From: Phalacrocorax aristotelis
Lineage: Eukaryota > Chordata > Aves > Suliformes > Phalacrocoracidae
Reading direction: 5' to 3'
DNA: 64,000 nt
Assembly (NCBI RefSeq): GCF_949628215.1
Contig: NC_134277.1
Span: forward strand, 89,951,963 to 90,015,962
How positions within the stretch are numbered: the first letter of the stretch is position 1; each line of letters starts with the position of its first letter. A program made the translations under genes and the position numbers. Positions 1 to 13,966 of this stretch are shown here, in pieces. The notes beneath the pieces were generated by a model that worked only from the letters and a program-made list of their open reading frames with translations, was not told the DNA's origin and ran no database searches.

Positions 1-1679
1 GTACATCAGCACTGTGTGGTAGAAATGTGCTTGTGTAGAAGATTTACACTGACCCTCAAGCTGGCGGCCATGACTGCACTCAGGTCTGCTTTTTTCCCTG
101 ATGCTTGCTGATTTCAAAAGGGTTTAGAACAGTTCCTGAACAATTCAGTAGAAGACCACCAGCAAAGCTGTGAAACTTTCTAAAACTAAACCAGAATTTA
201 TTAAAAAGAGACCATCTTCCACTCTCTTCCATTAATTCTCTATGTATAATTATAATAGGTTTAGAATTTGGAATAGAAATCTAAACTTTGAAAAGTTATA
301 CTGGTGTATGTATAGATACATATCCTTCTCTACCCTTAGCAGTTTTCAAGACATCTAGATGGTGCCAGAGCTGACCTGACGCAGTGCTGGTGGTAAGAGT
401 GCTCTGAGCAAGAGGTTGGACTAGAGACCTCTGGAGAAGGAGGTCTTCTGACCTAGAATTCCCAATGCTGCCTTACTTTCACCATGGAAAAAAACAATGT
501 TGGATAGGGAATCATTGGTTTCAGCACCTTTGAGTGGTTCTAGAAAAACACATTGTGAGATAATATCTTCTGAACACTAAAGCAAAAGCCTCACTAAAAT
601 TAATGAACTATTTTACTGAACTATAACTACAAATATAAAAGAATTACAGGAAAAGATAATATGAAATCAAACTAATTCAATTATTTTTATGATAGAAGAT
701 CAAACTTATTTCACAGTTTAGTTTGAGTACAATTCAAAAATAAGATGTGTATTTCTTTTTGAAGCAAATAGAGCCTATCGTTTTCCATTTAATACATACT
801 TTTAACAGAAATGTAATGAAAAAAATTGCACTTACCCCTTTAAACCTGAGAATATTTTTTAAAGCTAAATTTTCCATAGGTAAGAGAAAATCCATCAGTG
901 TTTGGATTTTGTTATTTATCTGCTTTCAGAGCTTCCACTGCATGTAGCTTGACGAGAGAAAAATGGGCTGTACAGGCTAGATAAAGTAACATGCTACAAG
1001 GACAGAGATCATTATCTCAGCCATTTTAAATTGAATCCCGCCAACACTTGGCATGCAAGCTAAAAAAACAAAGACCTGACTGCCAATATTTTTTAATGAT
1101 TTAGATTCACTAAATCCCTTGTGCGTTGGGAGAAATACAGAACAAAATTAAAGTGCACATTTAAATATACAACCTTTTCAAGACCAAAGGGTGAACTTTA
1201 AAAAACATCCTAGTGTTGTGCAGTACCACACTGCAAAAAAATACTTTGAACAATATTTCTATATTTCCATGAAACTCATAATGGAAATGGACTCAAAGTG
1301 TAAAAGAATAAAGAAGACCTGATAAGAAAATAAGGTCCTGCAGTTGTCTGAAACAGCAGTGCCATGCATGGTGTTTCCTACTCCCTCACTTTGGGAATTA
1401 GACTCCTGAAACTTCTGACAGAGTCATCTTAGTCAGCCCTGACCAGTTCCCCCTCAGCAGTGACGACAGCTGATACATAATTTGCTCAGCCGTACATATT
1501 GTCTCTACACCTACTTTATCTCTTAGCCATATACACTGTCTTTATTGCTATTTGTTAATGGCTTTTTTTTCTTCTCCCAGCTGTGGGAAGGACAGTTTGC
1601 TTATTTTCTTTCTTACCTGGGCACATGAATGCATACAGGTAACTGTGCTTTGCATTCAGCCTTATGTGATTAGACATGA

Positions 1680-2000
1680 TCATTACATAGGATCATTGAA
1701 GGATTTAACTTGAAAGAACTCTGACTGTCGCCTAAGCCCTTCCTCTGTTCCAGACAAGGTTACCTTCCAAAGCTAGATTGGGTTTGCTCAAAGTCCAGAT
1801 CAGGTTCATTTCAAAAATCCTCATTGACACAGATTCCACCACTGCTCTGCACACCTAATCCAATGCAGCATTTGATATGATTCACTCGTAGTGTTAGTTC
1901 CCCTTGCCCGCACAGAATCGGGCTGTAACAGGTCTTTGTCCACTAGCTTGCAAACTTCTATCATTGCAAACATACTATCATTTCCCAGTTCTGATGGAAT
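1680..2000 (-). repeat. Ancient CR1 LINE 3'-end fragment
   Basis: The segment opens with aggatcattgaaggatttaa then a degenerate ttgaaagaactctga, resembling the reverse complement of a CR1 tail (cattaaggttggaaaagacc). Interspersed matches such as 'cagattccacc' and 'cagcatttgat' fit a heavily decayed copy. Boundaries are approximate. Confidence 0.45.
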
Positions 2001-2449
2001 ATAGTGTCCCAGATCTGCAGAAGAAACAGCAGCCTCTGCGGCATGAAATGAAATGAAAATTTGGGAATATATGCATGGGAATCATGACCCCTCTCATGGA
2101 GAAAATGTGCAGATGTTAGCCTGTGCTTAAGGAGTACGTCCAGCTGGAAACCATCAAGAATTCAAATCTGATAAAATTGATGGTTCCAGCAAGAACTCAT
2201 CTATATGATCCAGCAAAGTGTAACTGCAGATACCCAAGCAGTATATCCCAGAGATGTCACTGCAAATATGAGCTGATTATATCTGCTGCAGGACAAGATT
2301 CATTCATACAGTACCACGCCCAAGCTCAGATAACACTACCTCTTTTGGCAGCTTGGTCAGTCTGGTAGCACAACACTACACAACTGAACAGATCTACCTG
2401 TAGTGCAGAAAGAGAACACAGATATTGATAAAGCTCAGGTGTGAAGCAG

Positions 2450-3275
2450 TAAAAAACAGTTCAGATGAAGCACTGGGTGTACAGGGGGCTTCGGACAGGA
2501 AGCAAAATAAGCAAACAGACAGGACCACTGACAGGATCAAGGAGAAAATCATCTGGGCCTCAAGTCCCTGACCATCACCCCTAGAGACAGGTAGTCACGC
2601 TTGATATGTTCCAGGTGTCCCCCAGCAGTATCACTGGTGATCTCATGGAATAGAAGTAGGGATTAATAATCTGAGGACCGGATAAGCCTTAGGAGTCTCT
2701 CCACAGTCTCCTGAACTGGAGCCCTGACAAGCAGCAAACTGACCCAGGGGACACGTCAGGTTGGCAACTGGGGTCCTCCATCCATCTCAGCAAAGAGTAT
2801 TCCTCCTGCTTGCCACTTCCTCCTGGTGCTGCTGCATGCCTGAGGTTCAGCTGATTTGGACACCTCATTAGACAGAGGCCCCAGCCCCTTGTCTCCTACC
2901 AGGGCTCTGAGTGTATCCTGTAGTTAGAAACCTTGGCATGGAGCAGGAGCCTTTTCCCTGGTGCCAGAAGTCACTGCCAGCTTTAGCCACTCTCAGAGCC
3001 TCCACTTCCAAAGCTGATAGGCAAAAACTCTTCCGGCCCCTGCTTCAGTGCAGTGGATAAGTCAGGCTCTTGAACCTACGGAGTCTCAGAGAAGGTCCTG
3101 TTAATCTTTTTCTCATCATCTCTGATGCCTGCCTCCCACAGCTCCCTTACCTGGCAGCACAGACCCTCCTGCGTGCTTCAAGACCGTCTTCCACAGCCCA
3201 GGCCAAGTGAGGGGCCCCCGGTATGCCCTGCAGCCTGAGAACTGCAGATAGGCATCTTCCTTCTGGAGGAAACTA
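2450..3275. other. GC-richer unassigned block
   Basis: Base composition rises well above the AT-rich flanks, with many CCTG/CAGG motifs and no sustained reading frame. It has the look of a degraded mobile element, perhaps ERV-derived, but I cannot assign a family. No splice-consistent exon was recognised. Confidence 0.3.
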
Positions 3276-6200
3276 AAAATTCCAATCTGTAAATGTAAAC
3301 TTTAGTGGTTAATCCAGCATTTTGTAATGAACACTGCCATTTAAAGAATTAATGTATTAACAGCATTCTTTTGCCACCATGGAGGAGAAGTTTTCGCAGT
3401 CAGGAGGAACAGTGCAGGGATGGAGTAAGATGTTTTCTCGGGATGGCAAAGGAGCACCCAGGTGGATGAAGCAAGAATCCTGTGTCCGTTTCCATCTCAG
3501 GCCTGAAGGCATCAGTCATTACGCTCCACTTAATAGCAATGTCCAGAGGTCCCATTCAACTCAAATTTCCCTTTACTCTGTTGTAAACATTTTCAGTCAC
3601 TTTGCCAGCTAAAAAGGCAGATTCGTGCAGATTTTTTGCAAAATGACTGAAAACAATAAACAGACATTATGTTGCAATATGTTTGCAGCATGGCATGGAA
3701 TTAGACCACTTTTGAACTAGGAACATGTTATGATAACTTAAATAGTTTATGAGCTGTGGTGTTAAACTTTGCAAATAAATAAAGAGACTATTAACCTGTA
3801 ATATTTTGAATACCTGCGAAGCAGATTGTTGGCTAAAAGGACACAAGTTTCTGCAAAGCTTGGGAAGTTTCATTTCACTGGGCATTTTCAGGGCTTCTGC
3901 CCATAGGGTCTCAGTGGTGAGGGTTGCTCTGCTGCTCAGAGACATTGTGCTGGCATAGACTGAAGGCACCTGCCATAGGCAGGAGGACCTGGGGTTGGCA
4001 AACCAGTTGTTGACACTTAGAGCTCACCAGAAGGGCAAAGAGGGCAGAAAATTCTCTGATTCCAGACAAAACTGGACTGACAGAATGACGGAGCAATCTC
4101 ACCTTGACAGTAGAGACAGCATGGTTATCTGTGGCTGCAGCAAGCACAGACACTGAACATCTATCAGATTTGTCAATTCAGTAGAGATAATAACACAGAA
4201 CACTAAACCTAACCAACCTTATTGTACAGGCCACTGACAATCACTGGCAAGCAAGTTCGCACTTGAGATCAGTACAGAACAGCAGGTTTATAGTAAAATT
4301 TTAATAGAGAAAAAAGACTGGTAAATTTTTGGTACACAGATGAGAGGGAATTCCCATTATCCATTCCTGTGAATTAATGTCTGCCATCAATATCACAAAC
4401 ATAAATGCAATATTCACATTGCAGTAATCACCTAAAAACTGGCTTTGAAGATGTCTTGGCTTTTCATGTACCCCCACAAGCCACAGATGTAAAAACTTTC
4501 CTTCTCAGTTATTTTATTATTTACTTTATTCAGTGCTGGTGTATCTCTGCAGTATGTGAAAACTGTGAAAACCAAAAGGATATCACAAGTTGAAAACACA
4601 CAGTCCTATCGACTCCTTGCTATGAGTCTGATAGTGCAAAACTGGGAGATGTGGTTTTGGACGAGTTCTTATATGCATGGTTAGTATGGAGATGCACGAA
4701 GCAGCAGGCTGTATGCACTTGGGGAATCGGATTTGTTACAGATGTTTGTGTCCAAAGATTTCCTGAAGAGTTGTTTTGGGAAATGAGCCTGATTAAGGTG
4801 CCATGTAACACACCGTTGCCAACATCGCTTACCAAAGACAAGAGAACAAGAGTTCTCCTTTACTTCCAGAAACCAAGTTAAGTTATTACGAAGGACACAG
4901 TCTTCATACAGTAACTCTGAGTAGAAGAAAACTCCTAGAAAAATCGACAGCTTAAGACTTTCAAGCTGAAGCCTTGAACTCAGAGCAGAAATCAGAGTCA
5001 GGAGGGGCTTTTCCTTAAACACTTGCATTCGTTCACTGCTCCTCTGAGTGAAAGAAAACTGCAGGAGAAGCTACTTTCCATGACATACTCAACTTTTCAC
5101 TACAATAGTATGACTGAATGTCCAAAAGACCCTTTTCCACATTACAACTGCTAAATTGATGGTAGCCGTTTCAAAGATGCCTGAAGTTTCTAGGCTTTTC
5201 ATAGAGTACATGAGGGAACATTCAAGAAGATCAACTGAGGTCTTTTAAAACTCAAAGTTTCAGGTCAGTTAGCAAAAATGACTGCTTTCAGAATAGCACT
5301 GCAACATAATAGGTGAATGGGTTCATCTCCCATTCAGTTGCAGCTTTTATATTTTAATGGATAGAAAATGTTATTAATTTATCGGGTTTTGCACACAACA
5401 TTTTAAACAGATCAACTTGAGTTTTATGTTGATAATATTACAGCTGAGTGCAAAGTATTTCTCATTATTTCATCGACAGATCAAAATGTTTATTTAACCA
5501 GTGCTGCCTCAGTGTCTGAAAAACATGAGAAAATAAGAAAGGGGAAAAATGTCCTTTACTAACATATTTGTCATCAGAAAAAATAAAAACAATAAAGAAA
5601 CCTCAAGTAAATAAATACAAAGTTGATTAATGCCTTCAGGTTATTAGGTCCCAAGACGCAAATTTTGCATTTTAGCTAATTTTGGTATATTTTTAAAAAG
5701 TGTGTTTCTTTTCCAATACTCACACACACAAATATTTAGGCCTTTCTACCCTCACAAAACTCAAAATGAATTTTTTTCCTAACATTAAGCATGTTTGTTT
5801 CCTATCCTAAATGTGAATTTCATTCAGAGTCTCAGCCCAACCTCTAATATTTCAAGGAACTGAGCATGATGTTTTCAAAAAAAGGATACACACACATAAA
5901 ACTTCTCTCTGCCTGATGTCAAAACCTACAGAATTGCACACTGTACAAAACTATTACCATTACGTCGAATAAGTATCTGAAGGCAGATGAGCCTTAACGA
6001 TTATACTTAGCAATAAAATAGATCGATCTATTTACAGGTAATAAAACTAGAATACATTTTAAATAATGGAATTTTCCAGTCCTCAAACTGTATGTACTCC
6101 TGAAGGATGTACTTCTCTCTGTAAGCTATCTATTGATTTACAGGCAGCATCTGTTGCTTCTTCATGTATTATCCAAAAGCATAGCTGAGGAGATAATGGG

Positions 6201-8590
6201 GTTCACTATAACTGGGTCTTTTCATTTGGTTTTTTTTTTTTTGTTATTTACAGGCAGAAGGCATCTGATTTTCCCATATGTCCAAAGAAATAGGACTAAC
6301 AACTACTCCTCTGGTGCCTTTCTGCAGAAACTTCTACCACACATCAGTGGCTGCTTTTAACATCTTTGCTTGCAAAAGACTTCAGTACTGAATTCCTGTT
6401 AAGAGCAAAGACAGAACTCTGAAAACGTTATTGAAGATAAACAGACAGAATAGCCATTCAAAACCGGGGAGGAGGATTCAGACCACAATCTGATGCAGAC
6501 TACACTTCTTCATTATTCAAAAAGTGGAAATAGACATTGTGGGTAAGTTCGTTCTCTCCCTATGTGGGAACGGGAGAGACGACCATGGTTTTTGCTTGCC
6601 AAATGAAGGATAATGTCTGATGACTGGCTTTTTTCCCCTCTGTCTCTGAGGTAATATCTCAGTGAAAACTATGATCTTGCAAAGTAAAAGGGCTGCACCA
6701 GGTATTCAGCTTAGATAGGCCAGGGCAGACTAGTTCAACACTGAAGGAGTGCCAGGCAGCTTCACCAGAACCTTATGCAATAGCATTGCCTGCGCTGATA
6801 GAGGTGCCTTGGCCAGCCTGGGCAGTCTGTGGGAGAGCAGGTCAAACAAAAATTGAACTATAGCTCCTGAAACCTCTCCTGCTGAAGCCTGGATAAGTAA
6901 CATTTTTGCTCTCTGAAGCCTTAATACCAACTCACTCTATATCACAGAGATTTGATTTTTGCACATATGTTTTTATGTGGTTATACCTAATGGGGTCCTA
7001 CTATCTAGGAACCAAAGCAAGAACTTCTTGGATTTCTTGGTGTTAACAGGCGAGTACTGATGTGAAGTAAAAATTATACCGTTCTTCAGCTCCAACCAAA
7101 TGACGAATTCCCATCATTGGGAAACCTGTTTAGTTCATCATTTTTTCTCTCAAAAGACAAAAAAAAGATGAGGTCAAATAAAATACAGAGGGTCTGGTGT
7201 TTCACTGTTGGTATTTTCCAGATTCCCTAGTGGAATCGTTCAAATTCTCACACTCAAGGGCAGTAATAAAATTTACAGGTTTTTGGCTTTTGGAAGTAAA
7301 ATAGCAATCTCCCCAAGGTAGAATTTGAGGAAACTTTACTTCAAAAACAAGATGAATAGTCAGATTGTCTTTTCTTTGTTACCTGTGGTCTGGACAGATG
7401 ACCCTAGCCTTGCCTCCAGCACTGCTTATTGCAATGGCAGCACCCCAGAGCTACTTGCCTTCACACAAACATAAGCAGAAGCTCAGAAAGAAAACACAAG
7501 GTATTAGTCATTTATTCAATTTCATACCTCACATTTTTTTCCTTAGATTTTTGTTTCCCAAAAATTAAACCAAAAAGTTTGAAAATCAGGCAAGTTGGCT
7601 TCCTTATTTAAAGAAAATTACACTATACTACATATACAGGTTATTAGATGGGTTTTACCTAACCTGCTATGCCTCCTTACTGACTGGATTCAAAAAACCA
7701 AAGCAACATGAACACACATACAAAATCCTTTTTATTGTCTCTCACAACAAAAAGCAATAAATGTAGATAAATAGACCTCAGGTTGAACGTTCAATTGCTT
7801 TTGTGCAGTGGGTACACACATTTTATTTATACTAACAACTGGTATCGTGCCTGGTTGTTTTGCCTTAGTGTAATCATGCAAACATATATCAAACATGATA
7901 CAGATAGTCTGTAACTATCTAATGGCACTCAGGAGGTATTCTAAAATTGCATAAAAGCTGGTTTGTTCTGGTATTTTGGAATTCACTACATATGGTATTC
8001 TGGGAATGAACAATGCTTAGCTTAGCTAGTAGCACATTCACACTCTTCAGCAAAATGTTTTCTTCATAACGAAAGAAAAATCGTAACTAACTCCATCCCA
8101 TTAATATCCTGACAGGGATCCAAAGTCCCCTCCATCATGCTGTGTTTTTCTCACATTACATTTTGTTACAAACTCTCACTAGAAGCAGATTTATTGATGC
8201 ATCCCAAATCATACACCATCGTAGGAAACAGACATACACATATGTACACTCACAGGAACTCATATTATGATACAACAATTCTCTTAATTCCCAGCTTCAG
8301 GTGAGCTCTGAACTGAGAACCTTTTCAGAGGGTGAACAGGGACACTTGTCAGTTGTGTCTTGCTACTCCAGAAACAGTATCTCCTGGCAGCTAGAGCTCC
8401 TAAGAGCTCTTGGGCTTTGTCCTTTCTTTTCTTACTGTAATATGACACGCTACTCTGCCAAGACTGCAAGGTTGGCTCCCATTATTGCTGCATACTTCAA
8501 CATAGATATAATGAAAGGGACTGTCCCTACTTCAGGTGGCAGCCCTGATATTTAGGCTGAAAGATGAATTTTGACTCTGCAACTCATACT
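3276..8590. other. AT-rich intergenic DNA, nothing recognised
   Basis: Downstream of MTRR. Only short chance reading frames are present, without family motifs or codon bias. A T-run at about 6229-6242 and an 8-bp hairpin at 6553-6579 are the only local structures seen. Confidence 0.5.
6553..6579. repeat. Short inverted repeat
   Basis: TCTCTCCC and GGGAGAGA form a perfect 8-bp stem around an 11-nt loop. Probably chance; no gene context. Confidence 0.4.
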
Positions 8591-8591
8591 G

Positions 8592-9168
8592 TATTCATAG
8601 GGCCACAGGATAATTTGAGTTGGAAAGGATCTCAGCAGGCTTCTAGTCAAATTTCCAGGTCAAAGCAGGGTCAGCTACAGGTCAGATCTTTACCCAGTCC
8701 ACACTTGAAATAAACCAAGGATGAAGACTGCACAGCTTCTCTGGGTAACCCAGTCCACTGCTTGACACTTCTCATGGTGAAAAAACTTTTCCTTATATTC
8801 TTCCTGAACCTCACTTTTTTCAACTTACGCCCCTCCCATTACGCAACACCACTTTGAAACTTCTGGTCCCATCTTTTTGCTGTCATAAGCATCAGACAGC
8901 TGCTATGAGGTCACCCTAATACTGTCTTTCCTGTCTTAAGGGGCCAAAACTGGATACGGTATTCTAGATGTGGTCTTTGGAGTGTTAAATAAAGGAAAAT
9001 AGTTGCTTCCCTCAGCCTACCGGCAGTTAACACAATGAGGGCTACTGCTGGGCCTTCTTTGCTGCTGGGCACACTGCTATCTCATATTTAGCTTGGGTCT
9101 ACCAAGACCCCCAAGTCTTATTCTGCAGAGCTGCTCTCCAGGCACTCAAGTCTTCCAAGGCAGCTGTT
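8592..9168 (-). repeat. CR1 LINE fragment, 3' part, reverse orientation
   Basis: It starts at the CR1 tail-like ccacaggataatttgagttgg and runs through the typical antisense CR1 phrases (cagcttctctgggtaacc, ttccttatattcttcctgaa, gtattctagatgtggtct). It is moderately diverged and interrupted on its right by an LTR piece. Confidence 0.8.
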
Positions 9169-9169
9169 G

Positions 9170-9408
9170 CTCACAGACTGGCTGGGCAGTGGTCTGCTGG
9201 TGGGAGGTGGTGAGCGTTTACCTTTGCACCACTGTTGTGTGGGGTTTTTTCCCCCACTTCTTCCTTCACTTATTAAAATGTCTTTATCTCAACTGATGAG
9301 TTTTTTCACTTTTGCTCTTCCTCTTCTGTTTTTCCTGCTGTGGGGAGAAGGGGGCTGTGAGTGAGAGATCATGTAGTGCTTAGCTGCTGACCAGGGTCAA
9401 CACATAAC
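9170..9408 (+). mobile_element. Partial ERV LTR inserted in CR1
   Basis: Matches the 3' half of the LTR family seen complete at 19.1 and 26.0 kb, but in plus orientation: ggtggtgagcgttta, then cttattaaaatgtctttatc, a tgagttttttcactttt block and an end like gctgaccagggtcaacacat. An ATTAAA poly(A)-type signal is retained. The 5' half is absent. Confidence 0.7.
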
Positions 9409-9850
9409 ACCTAGATACAGAAATATTGCGGAAGACACTGCCAAATGTCTTGTTAAAGTTAAGGTAAATGACAGCCACTTTTCTCCCTCATCCACAAATC
9501 CAGACATGTTATTCTAGAAGGAACTCACATTAGTCAGGCATAATATACCTCTGTTAAATCCACGTTGACTTTTGCAATCAACTCTTTAAGGAGAAAGGCC
9601 TGGAAGACCTTGGTGGTGAAGGCTGAGGCAAAGCAGCAACTGAGTATCTCAATCCTCTGCATTTCAAATGGCACTAGAGCACCTGCCCTACTCAGCAATG
9701 AGCCATCTTTTCTTTGCTCAGCCTTCTCTTACAAACCTAGGGAGTTAAGGTCTTCTCGATGCCCTCAACATCCCTCGCAAGTGTTAACTCCTGATGACCT
9801 TTGGCTTTCCTGATACCATTCCTACATGAATGGGCAATGTTTCTAAAATC
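9409..9850 (-). repeat. CR1 LINE fragment, internal part, reverse orientation
   Basis: Antisense CR1 sequence: cactgccaaatgtcttgtta, aggtaaatgacagccac, gtcaggcataatatacc, then ggaagaccttggtggtgaag. Likely the same insertion as the piece left of the LTR fragment, with the intervening CR1 part lost. Confidence 0.75.
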
Positions 9851-12683
9851 CTCTGTTATTGTTAGTTCTTGTTGAAAACTAAGTCTAATGCATATTTAAA
9901 TACTAGAGCAAAGCAATGAGAAAGAGTAGGTGGGAAGGGAAAGAGACTAAAAGATAAGCAAATAAACTCAAATGCTAAGTATAGGGTCAACTTTCTAAAT
10001 GCATCAAAGAAAATTAGAAGTGTAAAAAATTAAACCTACTTGAAAAATCTTGCCAAGCTCTGATATGTGTCTATGTCTGGGAGAGCAAAAGCACCAACAT
10101 TAATAAAGTTTTCCCTAAACTATAGCCCAGGCAAGCCCAGAATTCCAGCTCCCAAACTCTTTCACTGTCCAGCTTCTTAGTCATAGCAATTGTCTAAAAC
10201 TTAAATATTAAGAGTTAAGCCATACCAAGAAGCATAGATCCAAGCTTAGAACATCAGTTTTGAAAAACAAGTTGCTGCTTTAAAAACATTTTAAAGCTCA
10301 TGGGTGCTGGGGTTTGTTTGTTTTTTTTGACATCTTATTAACAGCAGTTTCACTATGAAAGATTATATCTCTTAAAAAGAGAATTAAAGAGAGCATCTAG
10401 ATTGATGAATCTCTTTTGTAAGATGTGGCTTTGTGGCTACGCTAGGCATTTGCTTTACCTTCTGTTGGAAATCAATCCTCCCATAGGTCAATAGAAAAGA
10501 TTTCTGCTACAAGGGTTTTAAGAGGCTATTTCAGTCCTCAGCCAAAATATATCATAAATCAAGAAGTCTATCTGTCATTGCTTCTGAAATGAAGTTAATT
10601 CTACCAGCCAAAAATGATAAATAGAAGTGCTTGAGGTTAAATTTGTTAAACAGTCTCTAGACTTTGCAATAATTTTCAGCTCTTCTAAAATTGTTCTGAA
10701 CTTAAATCAATGGACAGCCTCATTTTGCTCTCTCTCCTACTGTTTTATTTTAAAGTGATCTTTTATTTACTTCTGAACATTGTCATGATACTTTCAACTC
10801 TCCTTACAAAGGTCATCACAATGGGTATCTCTTTGTGTGTGTTCTCTCTGATTGTCTCTCCATTTGTATTGTACCAATGTTATTGAGGCATGTTCACCTG
10901 AGCAGGAAAAGTACAAATAATACAGCCACAAAAATCAAAAGAGTAAAACTAGCTATAGCTCTTGTATTCTTTCTCTGATCCAGTCAGTAAAAATAAAACT
11001 GTGGGAAGAGAGTAGAGGAATGGCAGGTAAGTGGAACAGACTGAATATAAAAATTCACAGAAACGGAATGTCAGGTATTATCTAGACTAGAATTCAAACA
11101 ACAGATGACAATGGATCATAGCAATAACTATTCATTGTGACAAAACGAGGATGGGATACTGCAAATAATGTGTTTGATCATCTGAAATAAAGACACAATA
11201 GCTTTCTTTTATGCTTCACCCTTAACATTATGATTTTTTATGGTATATGATAATTTCAGAAAAGACTTGGGTTAAAGACAGGTTGTACCATCCACCCACA
11301 ATCTCTAATTTAGGACGTCAGAACTCTATACTGATGCCCGAGCACAGATTTCTGCTGATCGGCAGTATTATTTGCTCGGAAGTTCCATCCTTGTTCACTT
11401 CTGATATAACACTGTGTTTTACCTCATTTTAATTAGAGCAATGGTTTTCTCTAAAGCAAACTAACATCTTTTTCCTAGTAGATCTGTGCTATCCTTAGTC
11501 TTTTCTTTCTACAACATAACGTCAGACATCTTCTTTTAACATTGCCCAGAGTGCCATTTCCAAAAACGTTTTGCTCTTTTCATCCTTCCCCACCTTAAGT
11601 AAGGCAGGTATTATAAAAGCCATCAGAATATATTCTCTGGCACTTCAGCTGCCCAAGGTCCAGGCAATGAGTGATCAGTAACGTAACAGGCAAGAGCGCT
11701 TGAGGAGCACAGGAGGCTACTGTTGATATACTCGGTAGCATGCAACATGGGAACACACTGTGGGACACACTCTCCTGGATTGGTCAAAGAATTCACTGAA
11801 GGCAGATGCACATGCCACCCTCCAACAAAACACTAGCTCACTGGGAACAAAAGTTGGCCAGGAAGCACTCATCCTCCAAAGCAGGTGATTGACTCTATTA
11901 GTTCAGCACATTTCCCGTATTGCTGACTTTGGTGGAATTTTTATCTAACTTCAACTGCAGATTAAAGCTGACTGCAAGACAGCAGAGTCCCCAGCAGCTG
12001 ACAGCAGTCAAAGCATCCTCTGCATCCTCAGAAAGCAAGTCCACCTGTGGCAGAACTGCCTTTATTATATTCCTTTACTACAGTTTGCCAGCTGAGATAA
12101 ACTGGGCAGTCTGTCTCAGGAAAGCCACTGTGTTTACTGTGAATGATGCAAGCAATGAATCACAGGTGCCCTGTCAAGAAATCCCTCTCAATCCCAGCAT
12201 GCAACAAGGATAAAAAATGTCTGAGATTGAGAACCAAGTATACCAAACACTAATGCTCTTGACTCTTCAGATACATTATTCATTCCCACTTTAATGATCC
12301 TTTTCCTCTTTCTTAAAAAAAAAAGGCTCTTGCATATGCCATGGACAGATTTACAGTAACAGAAATCTGTGTATGCTAAATTGATCATTGATTGCTTATT
12401 TTCTGGCTTGCCAGAGGCTGATTTCTGCAGACTCACCACCTGGGTGACAATAAAAGCAGGAAGATGATGATGCACATTCTTCTTCTGCCATCTTACACAT
12501 GGCCAGTGCTGGAGGCATTTATATTATGCAGGTATAATTTTGTTTCCCTTGACAGGAGATTTCTGAACCTGGAATTAAATAAACCCAAAGGATGACACGA
12601 CTATCTGCATCATACTTACTAGGACTTCACTGGTATTAGTGTTAGAGAAAACAATTATATTTCCATCGCTTTCTCTATTTTAA
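9851..12683. other. AT-rich intergenic DNA, nothing recognised
   Basis: No gene-like frames, recognised repeats or RNA genes. Short chance frames only. Confidence 0.5.
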
Positions 12684-12765
12684 ATCACACAGAATCACAG
12701 GTTGGAAGGGACCTCAGGGGTCATCTAGTCCAACCTTTCTAGGAAGAGCACAGTCTGTCAGAAAA
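12684..12765 (-). repeat. CR1 LINE 3'-tail fragment
   Basis: acagaatcacaggttggaag followed by ggacctcaggggtcatctag is a near-consensus antisense CR1 tail, of which only about 80 bp remain. Confidence 0.85.
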
Positions 12766-13097
12766 AATGAAGGGCATAGCCTCTGCAGAAGACAAGCCAG
12801 AATCTGTGGAAGTTCCCTGGAATGAGTTCAGAGACATAGAATCAGTTCATTAAGAGACAAATGAAGAATTTGTCCTATAAAAAAGGGGGATTTCATAGCA
12901 GTAATTTCTGAAATACACAGCAAGAGGTAGGAAAAAGTTCTTCCATAGCTGACTCCTGGCTTTCAGCCATTTCTATCTGCTTCTTTGCACTTTATTGCAA
13001 CAGAAGTCCCAGATCTCTATCAGGAAAAAAAGGACAGAATCTCAGCCTAGATGCTGCCATTGGAATTATTGCCATGAAACACAAAAATTACACGAAA

Positions 13098-13966
13098 TTG
13101 GGCAGGAGTGTTAACCTGCTTGAGGGTAGGAAGGCTCTACAGAGGGACCTGGACAGGCTCGGTCAATGGGCCAAGGACAATTGTATACGGTTTAACAAGG
13201 CCAAGTGCTAGGCCCTGCACTTTGTTCACAAAACCCCCATGCAATGCTACAGGCTTGGGGAGGAGTGGCTGGAGAGCTGCCCAGCAGAGAAGGACCTGGG
13301 GGTGCTGGTTGACAGCCGGCTGAACATGAGCCAGCAGTGTGCCCAGGTGGCCAAGAAGGCCAATGGCATCCTGGCTTGTATCAGGAAGAATGTGGCCCGC
13401 AAGGCTACAGAAGGGATCGTGCCCTTGTACTCAGGACTGGTGAGGCCACACCTTGAATATTGTGTTTGGTTTTGGGCCCCTCACTACAAGAAGGACATCG
13501 AGTTGTTGGAGCGTGTCCAGAGAAGGGCAACAAAGCTGGTGAAGGGTCTGGAGAACAAGTCTTATGAGGAGCAGCTGAGGGAGCTGGGATTGTTTAGCCT
13601 GGAGAAGAAGAGGCTGAGGGGAGACCTTCTTGCTCTCTACAGCTACCTGAAAGGAGGTTGTAGTGAGGTGGGTGTTGGTCTCTTCTCCCAAGTTACTAGT
13701 GATAGAATGAGAAGAAATGGCTTCAAGCTGCATGAGGGGAGGTTTAGATTGGATATTAGGGAATATTTCTTTACTGAAAGAGTGGTCAGGCATTGGAACA
13801 GGCTGCCCAGAGAGGTGGTAGGGTCACCATCCCTGGAGGTGTTCAAAAAACTTGTAGACGTGGCACTTCAGGGCATAGTTTAGGAGGCCTGGTGGCGTGG
13901 GGCTGATGGTTGGACTTGATGATCCTAGAGGTCTCTTCCAACCTTAATGATTCTATGATTCTATGA
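13098..13966 (+). mobile_element. 5'-truncated CR1 LINE, well preserved
   Basis: CR1 non-LTR retrotransposon: the 3' part of ORF2 plus a 3' UTR ending in the diagnostic repeat attctatgattctatga at about 13950-13966. 5' truncation is usual for CR1. It is the least decayed CR1 in the window, indicating relatively recent insertion. Confidence 0.95.
13239..13883 (+). pseudogene. CR1 ORF2 C-terminal remnant, 214 codons open
   Basis: Open frame encoding the C-terminal region after the CR1 reverse transcriptase domain, with recognisable blocks such as [59 protein letters not shown] and [26 protein letters not shown]. No stops or frameshifts are seen over the span, but the catalytic reverse transcriptase and endonuclease parts are absent, so it cannot be active. 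Confidence 0.9.

Noticed and set aside
13431-13793. 120-codon minus-strand frame
   Set aside because: Antisense shadow of the plus-strand CR1 ORF2 remnant.
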